Below, one piece after another: positions 28,821 through 42,600 of a DNA stretch of 64,000 bases; position 1 is the first letter of the stretch, and each line of letters starts with the position of its first letter. Under the pieces are notes generated by a model that made no database searches, was not told the DNA's origin, and saw nothing but the letters and a program-made list of their open reading frames with translations. Position numbers and translations under genes: made by a program. Source of the DNA: Todiramphus chloris collaris (lineage: Eukaryota; Chordata; Aves; Coraciiformes; Alcedinidae); the NCBI GenBank assembly GCA_025345505.1, contig JANVCC010000040.1:11872023-11936022 (forward strand), read 5' to 3'.

Positions 28821-30600
28821 TCAGTTCACATAATATGATGTTTGGAAAACACAGAGATGCATGCTCTGAGAAGATTGTATCACTGATAGATGAAGCAAAT
28901 TGATGCAGTTCTTCAAAGTCATATTAACACTTGGTCTGAGAATGGGAAAATGCAAAATAATTGGTGTTTTACATCAGCTCCCAATAAAACAGGGTGTGAC
29001 TGAACAATGAAACCTTACCACAGGAATGCTGTAGTGAAAAAGCACAAAGACGTAAAAAATAACACTTAAAATATATGTAGTAAGAGTTCCACACATAAGC
29101 CTTCACCTGGGGACATTTCTTCTGAAATACACTGAAGTTCCAAAGACTGTATTTAAATATCAGCATAAAAATCCCACTGAATAAATTGCACTTTTATAAG
29201 GGTATTTTTCTTTGGAGTATCTTCATCAGTACTGCTATTGTTATATTGAGATGCTAGAGCATTGTGAGAATAACATTATGATATCCACTTTAAGTACCTA
29301 AAGTCAAAATATTAGCTTCGTTTAGACTCCTGAATTATTCAGGCATTTCTGAACATTTGATTCATGGTCCATTATTACCTGAGCTGTGAAACTGGAGGTC
29401 CTAGTTACTTCAACCCATATTCTAACCAGCAGATAATTCCTCTTAGAGAAATAAAGAAAAACAGCCACAGACACAGATTTCATCTTTTCTCAATCCAGAA
29501 ACAACAGAGTAAGAAAGTAAAAATAGTTATGACGGAAAATCATCCAATGAAATTTCAGTTGCTATTTCAATCCTGATAAATAAAGGAATGTTATGAGCTG
29601 TCTTTCAAATAAACTCTATCAGCGATGTTATGGTTTTCCAGATTTTTATCTTATATCATGAATTTGTCTAAGTATACTATGCTCTACCGCAAACACCATC
29701 ACGGAGGCTTCACCAACTGCCTTTTGCTGTGGAATTGAGGGCCAAGGTCAAATTCATGCCCTAAATAAAATGAATTCATCTCATGACTGGTATATATTAA
29801 CTCACAACAGAAGGCCCAAGAATGATTGGCATTCTCTCTTGCAGCTCCAGGAAGCTCTGAGTTTATAATGAAAGTGATTTATCTCTCATCTTTTCCAAAT
29901 TGATCCATCTAAATTAAGGCAGAGACATTTTCACTCTACCTTATGTGAACAATACTTGATCTTTCAAATCACAACTTTTCCATAAACACAGAGTCTTGAC
30001 AAATTACTTTATGTAGTTGCAGAATATTTAAATTAAGTATATAGCTTAGATACAACACAGAGGATTGAGGCAGGCGCTTTTGGAGGCACAATGACATGAG
30101 TTCCCATAAAAGTTTTGATTTTAATTCAGATTACAGTAGTACAGGAAGAAATTACAATAAAATATCTTAAAAGATTTTCATTTTATTGATGATTGGCTAT
30201 AGTTCTTGTGGGTTTGTTTGGGGATTTTTCCCCATGGTTTTTTTGTTGTTGTTGTTATGGTTTGGGTTTTTTTTTATTTCATGCTTAGTTAGTTGGACAT
30301 GAAAATATTACAATGCAATTTTGCATTTATAGGTAAACCAAGATTGTCTTGTGATTTTCCTCAGATAAGATTGGATTAACTCATAAATTGTTTAAAATTA
30401 TCCAGAATGCTTGTCCTTCTTAGTGCTTAACAAAAATAGAAACTGTCCAAAGTTTAAAATATTCCTTTCATACTATTTCTGCTGAACCCAACAGACACAG
30501 AGCTGTGATAAAACAAGCTGACTAAAGAAATAAAGGACACAAAGATTTAGGCCAATTTCTTTTTCAGGTGAAAGTTACTTTTTCCCCCCTTAATTTAGTC

Positions 30601-30622
30601 TTTTTTTTTTTTTTTTTTTTTT
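30601..30622. repeat. T22 homopolymer
   Basis: An uninterrupted T run followed by CCCCC. No adjacent retroposon was recognised. Confidence 0.95.
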
Positions 30623-31093
30623 CCCCCAGACAATGATATTTTACTGAAAAATTTAAAAGGGTAATATGTGTGTAACATTTTATGTGGCAGGACAGCTACC
30701 TTTAGGCAATACTGATGAGTCCTATTGTACTATCCATGTCAGAAATGTATCATCTTCCTTCTCCAGTGAAAATACTAATGAAAGCCATGTGGAGCATATG
30801 AAAAACCCCACCTTCTGCTACATAAATTGACTGTCTTTCCTCTATGCTGAATTGCAGTAGAGACTTATTTCCAGAGAATAAGCCCATCAATACCCCTAAG
30901 CCCCCAATCTCCCCTGCTTTATAGAATAACACGCTAACCACCTTTCTCCTTTGTTCTAGACAAATATACTTTACAGCTGGTTTTGTTCTATCACATTGGT
31001 AAGTAATAGCTTTCGGAGCTCAAATTGAAGAGAGTTTTTGCTTTGAACTCTAATCTTGTTCTAGTTTAATACATGCTCTTAAGAGTTATCATC

Positions 31094-31185
31094 TTGGGCC
31101 AGATCCTCAGCTGCTAAAATTAGTACCACGTGATTACCTGCAATAGAACTGCACTAACTTATGCTGCAAAGGTTCTGGCCCCAAG
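31094..31185. repeat. Old inverted-repeat (MITE-like) element
   Basis: The ends CTTGGGCCAGATCCTCAG and GGTTCTGGCCCCAAG are imperfect inverted repeats about 60 bases apart. The 'gggccagatcctcagctg' wording is typical of a widespread old amniote hairpin repeat. I cannot name the family. Confidence 0.5.
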
Positions 31186-31379
31186 TCTATCGAAGGGTTT
31201 TAAATGGTATTTAATAAGGATTTATAAATGGAGCTTCTTTGGTGTTTAAACAAAGGAGAATGCGCCTTAGCAAGTAAGTATGTTAGACTTAGAACTCATA
31301 GCCCCTTGGCAGCTCAGATCATTAGAGCTCATTTAGCATTGGGCTCTCTGTAGATTTGACAAAAAAGGTACTGAAAGCA

Positions 31380-31720
31380 ATTTATATCCCTAAGGACAAA
31401 AAAGGAGGTCAAGGAGTTTTCTGAACAATATGTACCATAAAGCCCCCAAAGAGCCATGAATTACACTCACAAAGTTAAATGTCATTGAAAAATGACTCAG
31501 CCGTGAATCTGACAAGAAAAGCACCCTTAACTTAACCTAATTTGGCAATTTCACTTGTCTCCCCCCAAACCAGACTGAGTGAAACCTGACAAATATGCCA
31601 CTTCGTCTTGTGTGCAACTTTGTTAATAGAACAGCAGTGTTTATGCTGCAAAAATTGTGCATCGCAAATATTGATTTTGGTGTCACTTTCATTTCAGGTA
31701 AATTGTTTGAACAATATGAC
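31380..31720. promoter_or_regulatory. Candidate conserved non-coding block
   Basis: Repeat-free stretch with ordinary, non-simple composition. It contains TGACTCAGC at 31493-31501, an AP-1/MAF-type recognition element, plus several A/T-rich motifs. Enhancer function is a guess from texture only. Confidence 0.25.
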
Positions 31721-33670
31721 TATGATGAATATCAGAAATAAAAAGCTAACAGGAAGAAAAAAATGCTGACCCACTTGTACTAATGCAATATGCTAGTTGG
31801 AAAAAGGCGAATGAATCAACCTTTGCCATTCCTTTTGGAAGCTCAAATCAATAGAGAAGATTTCATACATTATATATAAATGTTAATGTATTTATTTGTA
31901 TCATTTTACCATTAGAATGGTAGAATTTTAATTCATGCAAAATCTTGAAATGCAATCAGATGACTACCAGCAACTGGAGAGACACCACTTCATATTACCC
32001 TTTTCCCTCATAGCTGTTGAATTAATGTGAGAAATACAGAAGAAATGGAATTTTAGAGTAGAAACATGATGGCTGCTTTTTACTTATTTGTAAATGAGTT
32101 TATTGATTTATTTATTGGCCAATGATGTATGCAAAAGGTTATTTTAACCTTTCTTGTCATGTTATTGGCCCCTTCCAAGTTTGCAGTCAATACCTCCTGC
32201 CTTTGCAATCCATTTATCTTTTGAAGAAAAACCTTATCCTTTCAAGCGTAGTGTTGGTTAGATCATGTTTATCTTTTTGCCTCGCATAATAATTCCCCTC
32301 CACAAAAAACTCTGTTGACTGACAATGTTTTGCAGTGTTTCCAACGTTGAATGTTGTTCACATTGACACCTCTGCAAAAAGATACCGACCACCTTGTTCT
32401 ATCTACTTCCCTGGAGTTAGCAATGTGTTTGCTTCACAGCTTTCAAATGTTCACCTTAGGACAAGCTGAATTAAGTATTACAAGAGCCTATTTCTCTTAA
32501 AAGAGTGCTAGGGGATTCAAGAAGTCTAGCACAGATACCACAGCTATTCTAGACAACTGGAAGTAGAGCAAGAAGTCCATGCAGGTAGATCTTGTCCCAA
32601 GGACCATGACTGCAGTCCACACCCACAGAATAAAACCCTTAGTGGTTTAGGTCCCTGTAGTTTTCTTCCCTTTGTTTTCTGATGGGAAAAACAGCTGTTT
32701 ACTACAGAGTAAGACAAAAACTGATACATGTGGGGGACAGCCCTGCATCCCACTCAGAATACTGCATAGAGACTCTTCAGTCCTAAAACCATCTCCAGTC
32801 CTTTTAGTTTCATGAAACTACTTCTCTTTTTGGAGTATTAATAAGCTCTGGAATGTCATCCTAATGTAGCTTGCACTACTACTGCTCTGCGGATGTGCCA
32901 AGGTACACTGAACTGTCTGTTCAGCGATCAATCATCTGGGAAGTTAAATTCCCCTTTAAAACCATATTAATATGTTTTAAAAGAAAAGCAGTCCAATTTA
33001 TGTTCTGCATGCTAACAGCAAACTCTGTGAATAAAACCAATATTAAGCATAATCCATGACCATGTTTTGCATGGGTTATTTTGTTAAATTTTCCCATTCC
33101 ACGTACACAAAGTATTGGACACTTCGAACACGAAGAGCTTTTCTGTGTTTAAAAGACAGTTATTTTTTGTGTGCACCATCTACTTTTCCTTAATCCCATA
33201 TGATTGCAGCTAAGAGGAGTAATTTGCCCTACATTAAGTCTGAAGGTAACACAGATACCTAAATCTTTCAACTTTGATTCATCAACTTCTGTCTTAATGG
33301 TGACTGATACGTTTGCTTTGTGTGGAGCTGCAGCTATACAATTTTGTCTACTGATGCTTCTTTTTCCTCTACATTTCACATCTGAATTGTTCAATAAATA
33401 TAATCCATAAGAAAAGATTTATCTTCACTCTTCAACAAAAGAATTACTCAGGTTTACTTGCGGCAGACATTCTTAATACTGCCAAACGACGCATACAGAA
33501 GGCCAGAAGTTTTGTCTGAACTATGACAGATCAGTAAAATCATGGGCTATATTTTTACCCCACTTTACAATAATCTGCTACTCTAGCTTTACATTTCATT
33601 TTTTCTCTGTCCATTAAATAATTCCAAAACCTAGAAAACAAACTCACAACATAGAAAGAAACTGTCCTAC

Positions 33671-33865
33671 CTTCTTCACAGTTTTCTCCTTTATAGCCAA
33701 CGGAACAGACACAGTTCCCTTCGATGCAGGAACCGTGACCTCCACACGAGGGATCAATGCACTGGCTGACGGGTACATCACATTCTGGACCTTTCCAGCC
33801 ACTGTAGCATAAGCAGGTACCTTTAGAGTACTGACCATTGCCACTGCACAGAACTGGGCAGGCAG
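33671..33865 (-). CDS. TENM2: TENM2 exon: EGF-like repeats 2 and 3
   Basis: 195-nt phase 1-1 exon. The acceptor is cattttccag|CTGCC and the donor is GAAG|GTAGGA. It encodes [17 protein letters not shown]... through [12 protein letters not shown]2 has five cysteines: the third Cys is replaced by Tyr (GNGQY). EGF3 ([12 protein letters not shown]... to ENC) has the full six. The Tyr-for-Cys change in EGF2 leaves one unpaired cysteine, which in teneurins bonds with the partner chain to make the constitutive cis-dimer (established for the family). A small tandem open frame in another register over this exon is a shadow. Confidence 0.95.
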
Positions 33866-36800
33866 CTGGAAAATGAACAAAAGAAAAACAGCACGCAGGG
33901 TCATGCATGTATTCATGTATTCATGTGAAAGCACACTAAAAATCCACTGCCAAATACTTATACACATGTTCAAATACGTTAATTTAGTAAGGGGGGGAAA
34001 AAAAAAAATCTAAGATAACTTCTTGTAGTCCAGTTCTCATTTGACTACTATTACATATTTGATTACTATTTAATAAAGCACGCATGTGTTGGGCATTCTG
34101 AGAATACAGCTACTGTGCTTTACAGGCCACTGATGTTGTTTGGGATAACTAATGAAGTAACGTGAACAGATTTGAGTCTGACATTACTCTTCTTTGTCCC
34201 ACTAGGTAACATCCAATTTTCACAGACAGCAGAACACTAAACATTCAGTCCCCAGAACATTTTATTATATAGCATCTTTCTTCTTCCTTAACACCTTTTT
34301 TTAATATAATGTCCCCAAATTATTGTTTTACTTGTTCTTTGGGTTTTTTTTTTTTCAGTGTAAGAATCTTGAACACAGGAATAATACAATCTTTCAGCTA
34401 CAACAAATGCACCTTGCCACCAATCTCCCTACTGAACCTTGCTTGCCCAAATCCCAGTGTGACTGCTCTTACCCTGGGTCTGTTGGCAAGAAAGCACCAT
34501 CAACCCTTATCCCTCCCTCTTGTATTATTAAGGGGGTAAGACACATTCTGAGAAAATATTCATTTATGTAAATGAAGTGAAGCCTGTGAATAATAAAGGC
34601 AGTCAGCAGGTCTTGGATGCCAGGAATCAGATGTTGTACATATGCAGAGCAATGGAAAGAAACGAGGATTATTAAAAGCCAGTTGCACATCGATGTTACA
34701 CTAAGGCATATTCACTCTCCTATATGCCTGCATCTCCCACGTAAACATGGCAATCTGTGATCTTACACGCCTGCCAAAGACTGAACGTGTGGTCACCAGC
34801 CAGAGAAATGGAAAAAACAACAGAGGAACAACAGAAAATGGGTGTAATGAAGTGAATCCTTAAGAAATGGTACCGTTTTGTGCTCTTCTCATTGATGCAG
34901 TTTGATAAAGACAGAAAAGTATTTCCCTGTCTTTTCACCCTTCAGAGTAATTAGAAACTAACAGCTAGTTTTACAGTGTCAAAAACATACTCAGAAGCTA
35001 CTATTAATCATTAAAAGGTCCTAATGTCTTCTTGCTTCTATTATCCCTTTAACCACTATGATCAACAAGAACCCAAGTAATTGATTTCCTACAAAGAAAT
35101 GTGTAATTGTCCAGTTATACAACTTCTCCACTCTTCAGCCCTGTAACCCTTATTAATCTCAGCTGTCCCACTGATCTGCTGCAGAAACACATTTCAGGAC
35201 AGATTTTTTAGTCAGGAATTTTCTTACTTGAAATGGGAAAAAAATTGATCAGAAAAAAAAAAAAACCCAAAAAACCATATATATATATTCCAATTTGTCA
35301 CCCGAGACATTAGTTAAAATTGAGAGTGCTGGGAATTATTTCAATTAAGACTAGAGGTTGATGAGCCACACATCACACGTAATCTGGTTTAGCCTTTTTT
35401 TTCTACAGTAGCGTAATAACAAAATGAGTTTGGAGAAATTTGAGGGTCTTCTGCTACCCCACCTCTGTCTTAGAGCCATATTGCACATCCTTTGGTGGCA
35501 ACAGGACTTCATTCTACTTCAATCCTGGCATCTTCTACTATTAGCCCTGCTCAATCTTTTTCTTCCTCACTCCGAAAATTAATACAAATCTGAATGAAAT
35601 GTGATTTCCAGCAGCAGCTTTCTGATTTCAGATGTGACATACGTTTGCAAGTGCTTTACTGAATTCAGTCAAAAAGTTTATTGCAAAGTTCTACCACTTT
35701 TGCTTTTTGCAGCTGGTTTCAGAATTAAGTTTACTGAACCAGCTGGACTGAATGACAATAGAAATATCCCTTAACGTCCATACTGTGCTCTAGGACAGCC
35801 TATTTTACATCTTTTTGTACATCATCATCAAACACCCTTCCATGATATACAACACACTAACAAGCAGTAACTTGAATGTCACATGACTAACTGTTCCTTC
35901 TGTCTGCGTACATTACATCATGGGGTCTATCTCAGTTCCTTAGCATGTCCTGCTTTTCACTGCCTAGATATGCTGCCTGCTGCTACTGCAAGTCATACAG
36001 GTGAGCCACAAAGAAAGGGATCAAACAAGGACCACTTCCACTCTTCTGGTATGCAGACCAGGGTATGGAAACAATTCCTTTTTCCATAACTCTCCATTTC
36101 ACTGCAATAAAAATTCTTGTTTGGGCTGAGATTAATACATATGATTTTCCAAACGCACTGTAAGAAAGCTAATCACTTCAGCCCTGCTCTCTTTACTTGC
36201 CATGGTGTAGTGGACCTCAAGGTGAATGATCAGAAGGTAGCTAGTCCTGAAGTCCTGGAGTAATCATGAGTGGCAAGTTTCTTGGTGCCACCTTCCACAC
36301 CCTGACACGTGGTAGCGACACTGTCCCTTTACCTGGGCCTCAACAAAAAAACCCTCTGTAGAACAAGGTACCTCTCAGCTCCTTGATGTGATGGATAAGG
36401 TTGCAGTCCCTTTGTTCAAGTTCACCACAGAAGGAAGTAATAGTGTTAGATGCAAATTCTCTACAAGCTTCCGAGCCATTGCAGAGACTCAGTGTTATCA
36501 TTATTAAGGGTTGCTCAATGTGGATTCTCCAGCTGCAGTGGGACACGCCAGCACATGGCTTGCTTTTGCCTATCAACCTCCTCACCATGCTGGGATAAAG
36601 CTGCATAGAAAGAAAATCCCCAGGAAAGCTCAATGAATCAGTAGGCAGTAGACAATTTCTTCAGAGAAGCCCCATTTTGTTCCAGTAGTTACAAAGACAG
36701 AGATGGTTTATGAGCTGGATACAAGTGAGGAATAGCTTTTTTTGCTTTGTTTTACAGGTCAACATGGCACTCAACACCTGAAAGGAACTCTGTTCTGCCA

Positions 36801-39800
36801 ACCTCCCCTCAGGAGTCAAAACTCAAATAAAGGCAATATGCCAGGGGGATAGAGTAGAAATAAATCCATTCTTAAAATAAATAAAAAAAAACCCAAACCA
36901 ACAAACAACTTAGATGTGACCACTCTAGCCTTGGGAAGATAACACTGTAAGAGTGCTTCTCTCCTCACATTGTCCCTAAATCTCATTAAGCAATGGGCAG
37001 TTGTGGTCCAGCTGAGACAGAGGTACATATTCTGTTTGGAACTTGTCTATGGGAATGCTGGTCTTAGCTCCCACTTTTGATCAGAATTCACAGGGTTCAA
37101 CTTTTTGAGACACCAGAGACTGGCACAGCAGAAGACAGATTATCAGATGATGCTAAGTCTTGGGCTATAGAGCTCCCAGAGTAGTTTCTCAGTGCTCCCT
37201 TACTCTGCTATGGTGCTTCAGGAATTTAAGTAAAGCTGAAAGCCACGTCACAGCTTTTCATTCTTCTCTTCATGCTTCTACCAAGTCAGAGGTCTTGCTA
37301 TGGTTCAAGAATCTATTCAGTCCTTGTGAAGCTTATATGGAAGCTGGACAGTAATCTGCCTTCAGTGGCCTGCCACTGCAGCGTGTGTTGCCACGATGTT
37401 GGTGACACCAGAACTGGCTTTGGCCAAATGAGAGAATCTGTCATTTAACCTTAGGCATGAAATGAACACAGTTAAGGTTAAGGCACTCACAGCCTACAGA
37501 CACAAAATTCAATCTACAACCCTCTGCTGGGGTTATTCTACAAACTACGTAGCAGGAATATCACTTTCAGAATAAGGAAAATGACAGAGGTTCCTGGTCA
37601 GATTTTGGCCTTTCCAAGACTGCCATGGCACTGAGATTGCAGGAGCAACACGTAAGCAAGAATGCAAGCAAGCGTAGGTTGTAAGAAGCTGGCTCGTCAC
37701 TGCTAGCATAAATAGTTCATTAATGTCTCTGCTATGGGTTTATAGGCTGCTCTGTGTGAGGAACAGAGGGAGAATCAAGGTGCTCTTTCTTCCACAGAAA
37801 ACAGAAGCAGGCAGTCTAATAAGAGGTGTGCTACACTTACTTGCTAGATGATATTGCTGCAGGGTGAGACCCAAACCAGTTCACGTTACTTTTACATCCA
37901 GGCGGCTTCAATTAATGTGCAAACAAATCAAGAGTCATCTGGAGTTCTTGTTATCTAGGACTGCTGTTTTCCCTGGGTGAAGTGGATGGCCCCTATTCCA
38001 GGACAGAATTGACTGTTCAAAGTCTATTGAAGCAGTGTGAAGGAAGGTTGGGTTATGTAATGGAACAATCAAGTTCCATCTCATTTCTGTGGAAAGATAG
38101 CTTGCATAGAGACAACGGTGTATCACACACCAGCACTTTCAAAAAGGGCAGAGAGATCTTCAGGAGTAGTTATGGCAACACTCAAGTAAGCTAAGCACAA
38201 GGCTCTGTCTTCTGAGGGAAGTTTAAATAAGCACAACAGGCATTAACCCTAAATGTGGTTTTGGTGAGGTGATCCTGACCTTTACCAATAATCAAACAAA
38301 TCCAGGCTAAGTTTTTAACATGGGTCTCAGTTCATCAATGGATACTACAGACCTTTGAGTCACATATTTAAGAGGATGAATTGAGCAGGAAGAAATAGCC
38401 CAACATCCCTCTAAAAGTTCTCTTTCTACCTGGATAGCTATTTTGGAGTAATGTTAATATTCCCTGATGCATGAGGAAAGGTGATTTGATAACAGCCTCT
38501 TACACATGGACTAGGAGGGGAGATGGTAAGGAGTAATGCCCAAATGGTCTGGCATCAAAAGCCACCATGTTGTCCAGTGACACTTAACACCCAGGTGTCC
38601 CAGCTCAGTCCAGGTACACTCTCCTTTCACCCACCCTTACGGTATTCACACGTACATACTCACCAGAGGTGTTCTTCTAGAGCATGGCAAGAAACCAGTA
38701 AAGGATATCTGAGGAGTCAAACTCTTGGAGGCTGTTGCAGAGCTTGGCTTAGTTACACAGCTGCTTGGTTGACAGGCCTTCCCCTGCTACTTGAAGTTCC
38801 AAACAGGATTTGAAGGCAGAGTTCTGGCTTGGTTCCTCTTGCTGTAGAGCAAACATTACCCTGGTGCAGAGAGAGTCCTGTACCACTAGGATCTAGGCTG
38901 CCAGTTCTCTACTGAAGGCTTTTTTCAATTCCTCCTCATAAAATGCACAAAGTGATATACTTCTCTTGAAAGTTACTTAAGAGTTTCTGGACACAAAAAT
39001 ATGCAGACTTGAAAGGTTTCTGAACTTGCATCTGCAACGCTTCCCTGTCCTGGACCGGGTCGCAAGCAATGCCCTTATGTTGCTCTTACTTCACAAGCAG
39101 CTCAGTTTTACATCCAAAAGTCAATTTTCAAACAGGGCATAAGAAGGTTTCCTTCCTTTGTGCCATCTACGGGCTTATTCAGAGCCCGGACAAGCTGTCA
39201 GGAGTCAGTCCCTACCAAGTGAAAAATTTTCAACAGAAAAATATTTCCACAGAATTTTGTGGTGGGATGCTCACGGCAGGTCGGTGAGGGGAGTCACTGG
39301 TCTGGTGAAAACTGCATCAAGCCTGCTGGGGTACTGTTTGAGCAAGGACCACAATGGTTGTGCCCATAATGCTTGTCAGGCTGAATCTTCCCACAGGCTG
39401 CTGCATGTAGAAGATGAGCTCGGCTCATCACAATGTAAGGAGCGACTGAGTGCTGAAGTGCAAGTTTAAGGCTGCAGTAACTTATACCCTAAGTGCAACT
39501 AACTGTTCCATCAACCAATTTCAACGAGATTATCTGAAAAGTTAAAACTCATGGAAGAGCAACCCCTGACTGGACACAAAATAAGATGAATCTGTGGAAT
39601 GAAAATCTCCAAAGGCTACTTTACTCAAAAAGACATCATCTACTGTAGTAAGTCCTAACACAAGTTATCTCTAGAACTGAAAAGAATTTACTGGAGAAGC
39701 ATCAAAGACAGGTACAATTTTTACTCTTCCTCCACTCTCTGCTGTGTGCCACCATCACAGCTGAAATCCTGGGCAAAATGAAACTTTGGTCTGAGCTATT

Positions 39801-42329
39801 ACAGCTTTACTTCTATAATGTAACCTATAATGCAGGCATTCAGAAAAAAACATGCTGAAGAGATACTATTTGTACTCCCACATAAGATATGTTCAGACCT
39901 TTTTGAACTGCACAGAGGTTTGTTAGACCTAAGAGAAATAGAGATTATTTTTATCTGCAGATGTTCCCGATTGGGAGGCGGAGGAGGAGGATTCACTCCT
40001 GAAACTTTTGCTGAAGGACACAGACTAAAAGAAATGTGCCTGACAGCATCTGAACTTTTAAAAATGCGAAAGGATCATGTGTTCTGTAGACTTGGTCACA
40101 TGCTTGTATGTCTAATTGGTCTACTGCAACTAGTATGATCCAAGAATGGAGGATAGGCACTAATATTAGCACTTGTTAAGGCTTATACGGAGTTTGCTTG
40201 GGGTCAGACATAATCTGGGTTCTACTTTCAGACACGAACACATTTTGAGTCTTCTCATTAAGAAGAATTTCCAAAGTTTTTGAGTCTGGTTTCCCCTGGA
40301 CAATTCTTCCCTATAGTGATTAGTGCAAGTCAGCCCAGTGTCCCAAAGCTTGGGGGAAGTCATTATGTATCACCTAAAGGAGTACATGTTTTTCAAGTCT
40401 TTAACACAACCATACTAACAATCTAAAGCTGTCTCTCAACAATCATCTTGCCCCTGCAGACTGAGCCATTTTGATAGGCTTTTTGGACAGAGTTGCACAA
40501 ATGCCTAGTTACATAAAAAAAATAAAATACCCACTAGCATAATAGGAATCAAGTTGTTCTTCTTTTCACCGGCCAACCAGGAATTGTACTGAAGGTCATG
40601 CAGGTCAAACTTCTTACCAATGAACCTTACCAGTGAACCTTCTGGGTGCAGGTTCTCTAGGGGATAATTCTTTCAGACTCACACTTGGACTTCCACTTAG
40701 CAGAGATGAAGCTGCTACCACCAAGAGATTATGCACAATTTTGTCAGTATGTAAATAAGACGGATTACTGTTTATGACAGTCTAATCTGAAACCAGTAAA
40801 TGCAGCTCCAAACTGGAGAAGAAATACAGAAAAGATGTGAAACCAGTGCCATCTACAAACACCTGGTTCCGAATACCTAAAAATTATGAATAGGGTCACA
40901 TTGTACTGGCCTTGTTCTCTTTTAGGTCTTCTCTTGGTGATGCATATGTAGCATTTAGTCTACAAATGCTAATTTCTCCTCAACAGACAAACTAGATTAG
41001 GATGTGAGCAGGTGAAGATGTATTTTACTGATACTAGAGGTGAATCCTTCTACACTTGTATACTGAAGCCATGAATAATTTTACATTCACTCCAAAAGAT
41101 ACAACCAAGGTTTTGCCTACAGTCAACCTCCTAAAGTGAAGTTACACCTATTTACATATAAATAATCTTCATTTCTAAATGGCTTAAAATCCACAAAACC
41201 ACTAAAACCACATATTTGCATTTTAGAAAATCAACCCAGCTATTTAAGTTACTGACAACCTGATTCAAAATGTTGGCTCTAGACTTGACATTATTATTAT
41301 CTTAAATAAAACAGTACTGAAATATAATAAACTATCACATCCCTTGTTCTACCGAGTGTTTGCCCAAAAGATATTTCTAAAAATTCAGAGACCTCAAATA
41401 TATGAGTATTCTTATTTGTAGTTTAAAAACACAGTTATTTTGTTTGGCAACACTTTCCTTCCTGTTTCATGTTTAAACCTATTTTAATCAGTTGGGTGCA
41501 CATTTCACCACTTGTCTGCATGCCTATTAGTTTTAAATGGAGCTCATTTTTGGATATGAAAATCTGAAATAACTTCTAAGGCCATTCCACGGTTTGCACT
41601 ACTTCACTTTCAGTAGCTTATTCTATTTTTATGCTACTTTCCTGGTAAGAATCTGCCCCATCCCTAGCAAATTTAGCCCCAAAAACCATTCTGGAGTGGG
41701 AGAGTGAAAGAATGCAGGACCACCTTCTCTCATCTGTTCCTTACGCCTCATGAACACGGCAGCTGCATGGTTGGGAAGAATGGTGTTTGACTGGACTGCC
41801 TACTCTTCAGAGATTGCTACCTTCTGTTGGATGAAATGTTCTTAAGAATAGTAACAATTAGGAAGGTCTAAAACATCTTTTAGGTTGCTCAAAGACCTTG
41901 TGCTCTTCCAAGCATAGGTCATTCTGTAAAAATTCACTGAGAAGCAGAAGAATGAACAATTATGAATAACTGTTACTGACTTGATATGCTTCATTATTTA
42001 CTTCATGAAACTGTTTACTTTGACTACAGAATACACAAACAATTTCAATAATTTAATAGTAGCTTTACTCTATGCTTGAGGGCATCAGGTCAGCGCTAAG
42101 ATGAAACATACAGATCTTCATCGTAGTCCTGCTCTGTAACCCTCACATCAGCTGCCCAAAACCCGAGCTCTACCAAGCTTCCTTATTTAGCTCGGTCAAA
42201 CTGCAGATTAGTAAGCAAGAAGGAGATTCACAGAAGAATTTCTAGAAGGACAAAAATTCCATCAGGTGTGTCAAATCTCTGACATTCAGAAACCATTTGG
42301 GGAAAGCCAGCACACGCTGACTTAAGCAC

Positions 42330-42600
42330 TAAAGTATGGATGCTTTAATTAATCCGGGGTGAATTTAATTGCTTTAGTTAAGTGGAAATCGGGTTAAAAA
42401 TGATGCAGAGCATGCTGGGGTGTGTTAAAAACATGACATATGAGTTGGATGAATCGATAAATTAAAAGTGCACAGATGTTTTAATTAAACCCAGGAAAGT
42501 TAACGAAGATCACTGGAGACTTTTAAGCCTATGATTAATTCAATTCATTTAAAATACCTGTAGAGATATGGGGATGCCTCCATTTTGGGAGTTATAGTTC
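42330..42600. promoter_or_regulatory. Candidate intronic regulatory block rich in homeodomain motifs
   Basis: At least five TAAT-core motifs lie within about 200 bases: TTTAATTAAT at 42344, AATTTAATTG at 42362, AAATTAAAA near 42460, the palindrome TTTAATTAAA at 42480, and ATTAATTCAATT at 42534. The block lacks repeat wording and has the texture of conserved non-coding DNA. Function is inference, since no alignment was possible. Confidence 0.35.

Noticed and set aside
36340-36633. 97-residue minus-strand frame considered as an old retroviral or LINE piece
   Set aside because: No motif of any viral or LINE protein could be recognised, and no terminal repeats were seen around it.
40613-40640. 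13-bp direct repeat (TTACCAATGAACC / TTACCAGTGAACC)
   Set aside because: Two short copies only; a chance or slippage event with no further structure.
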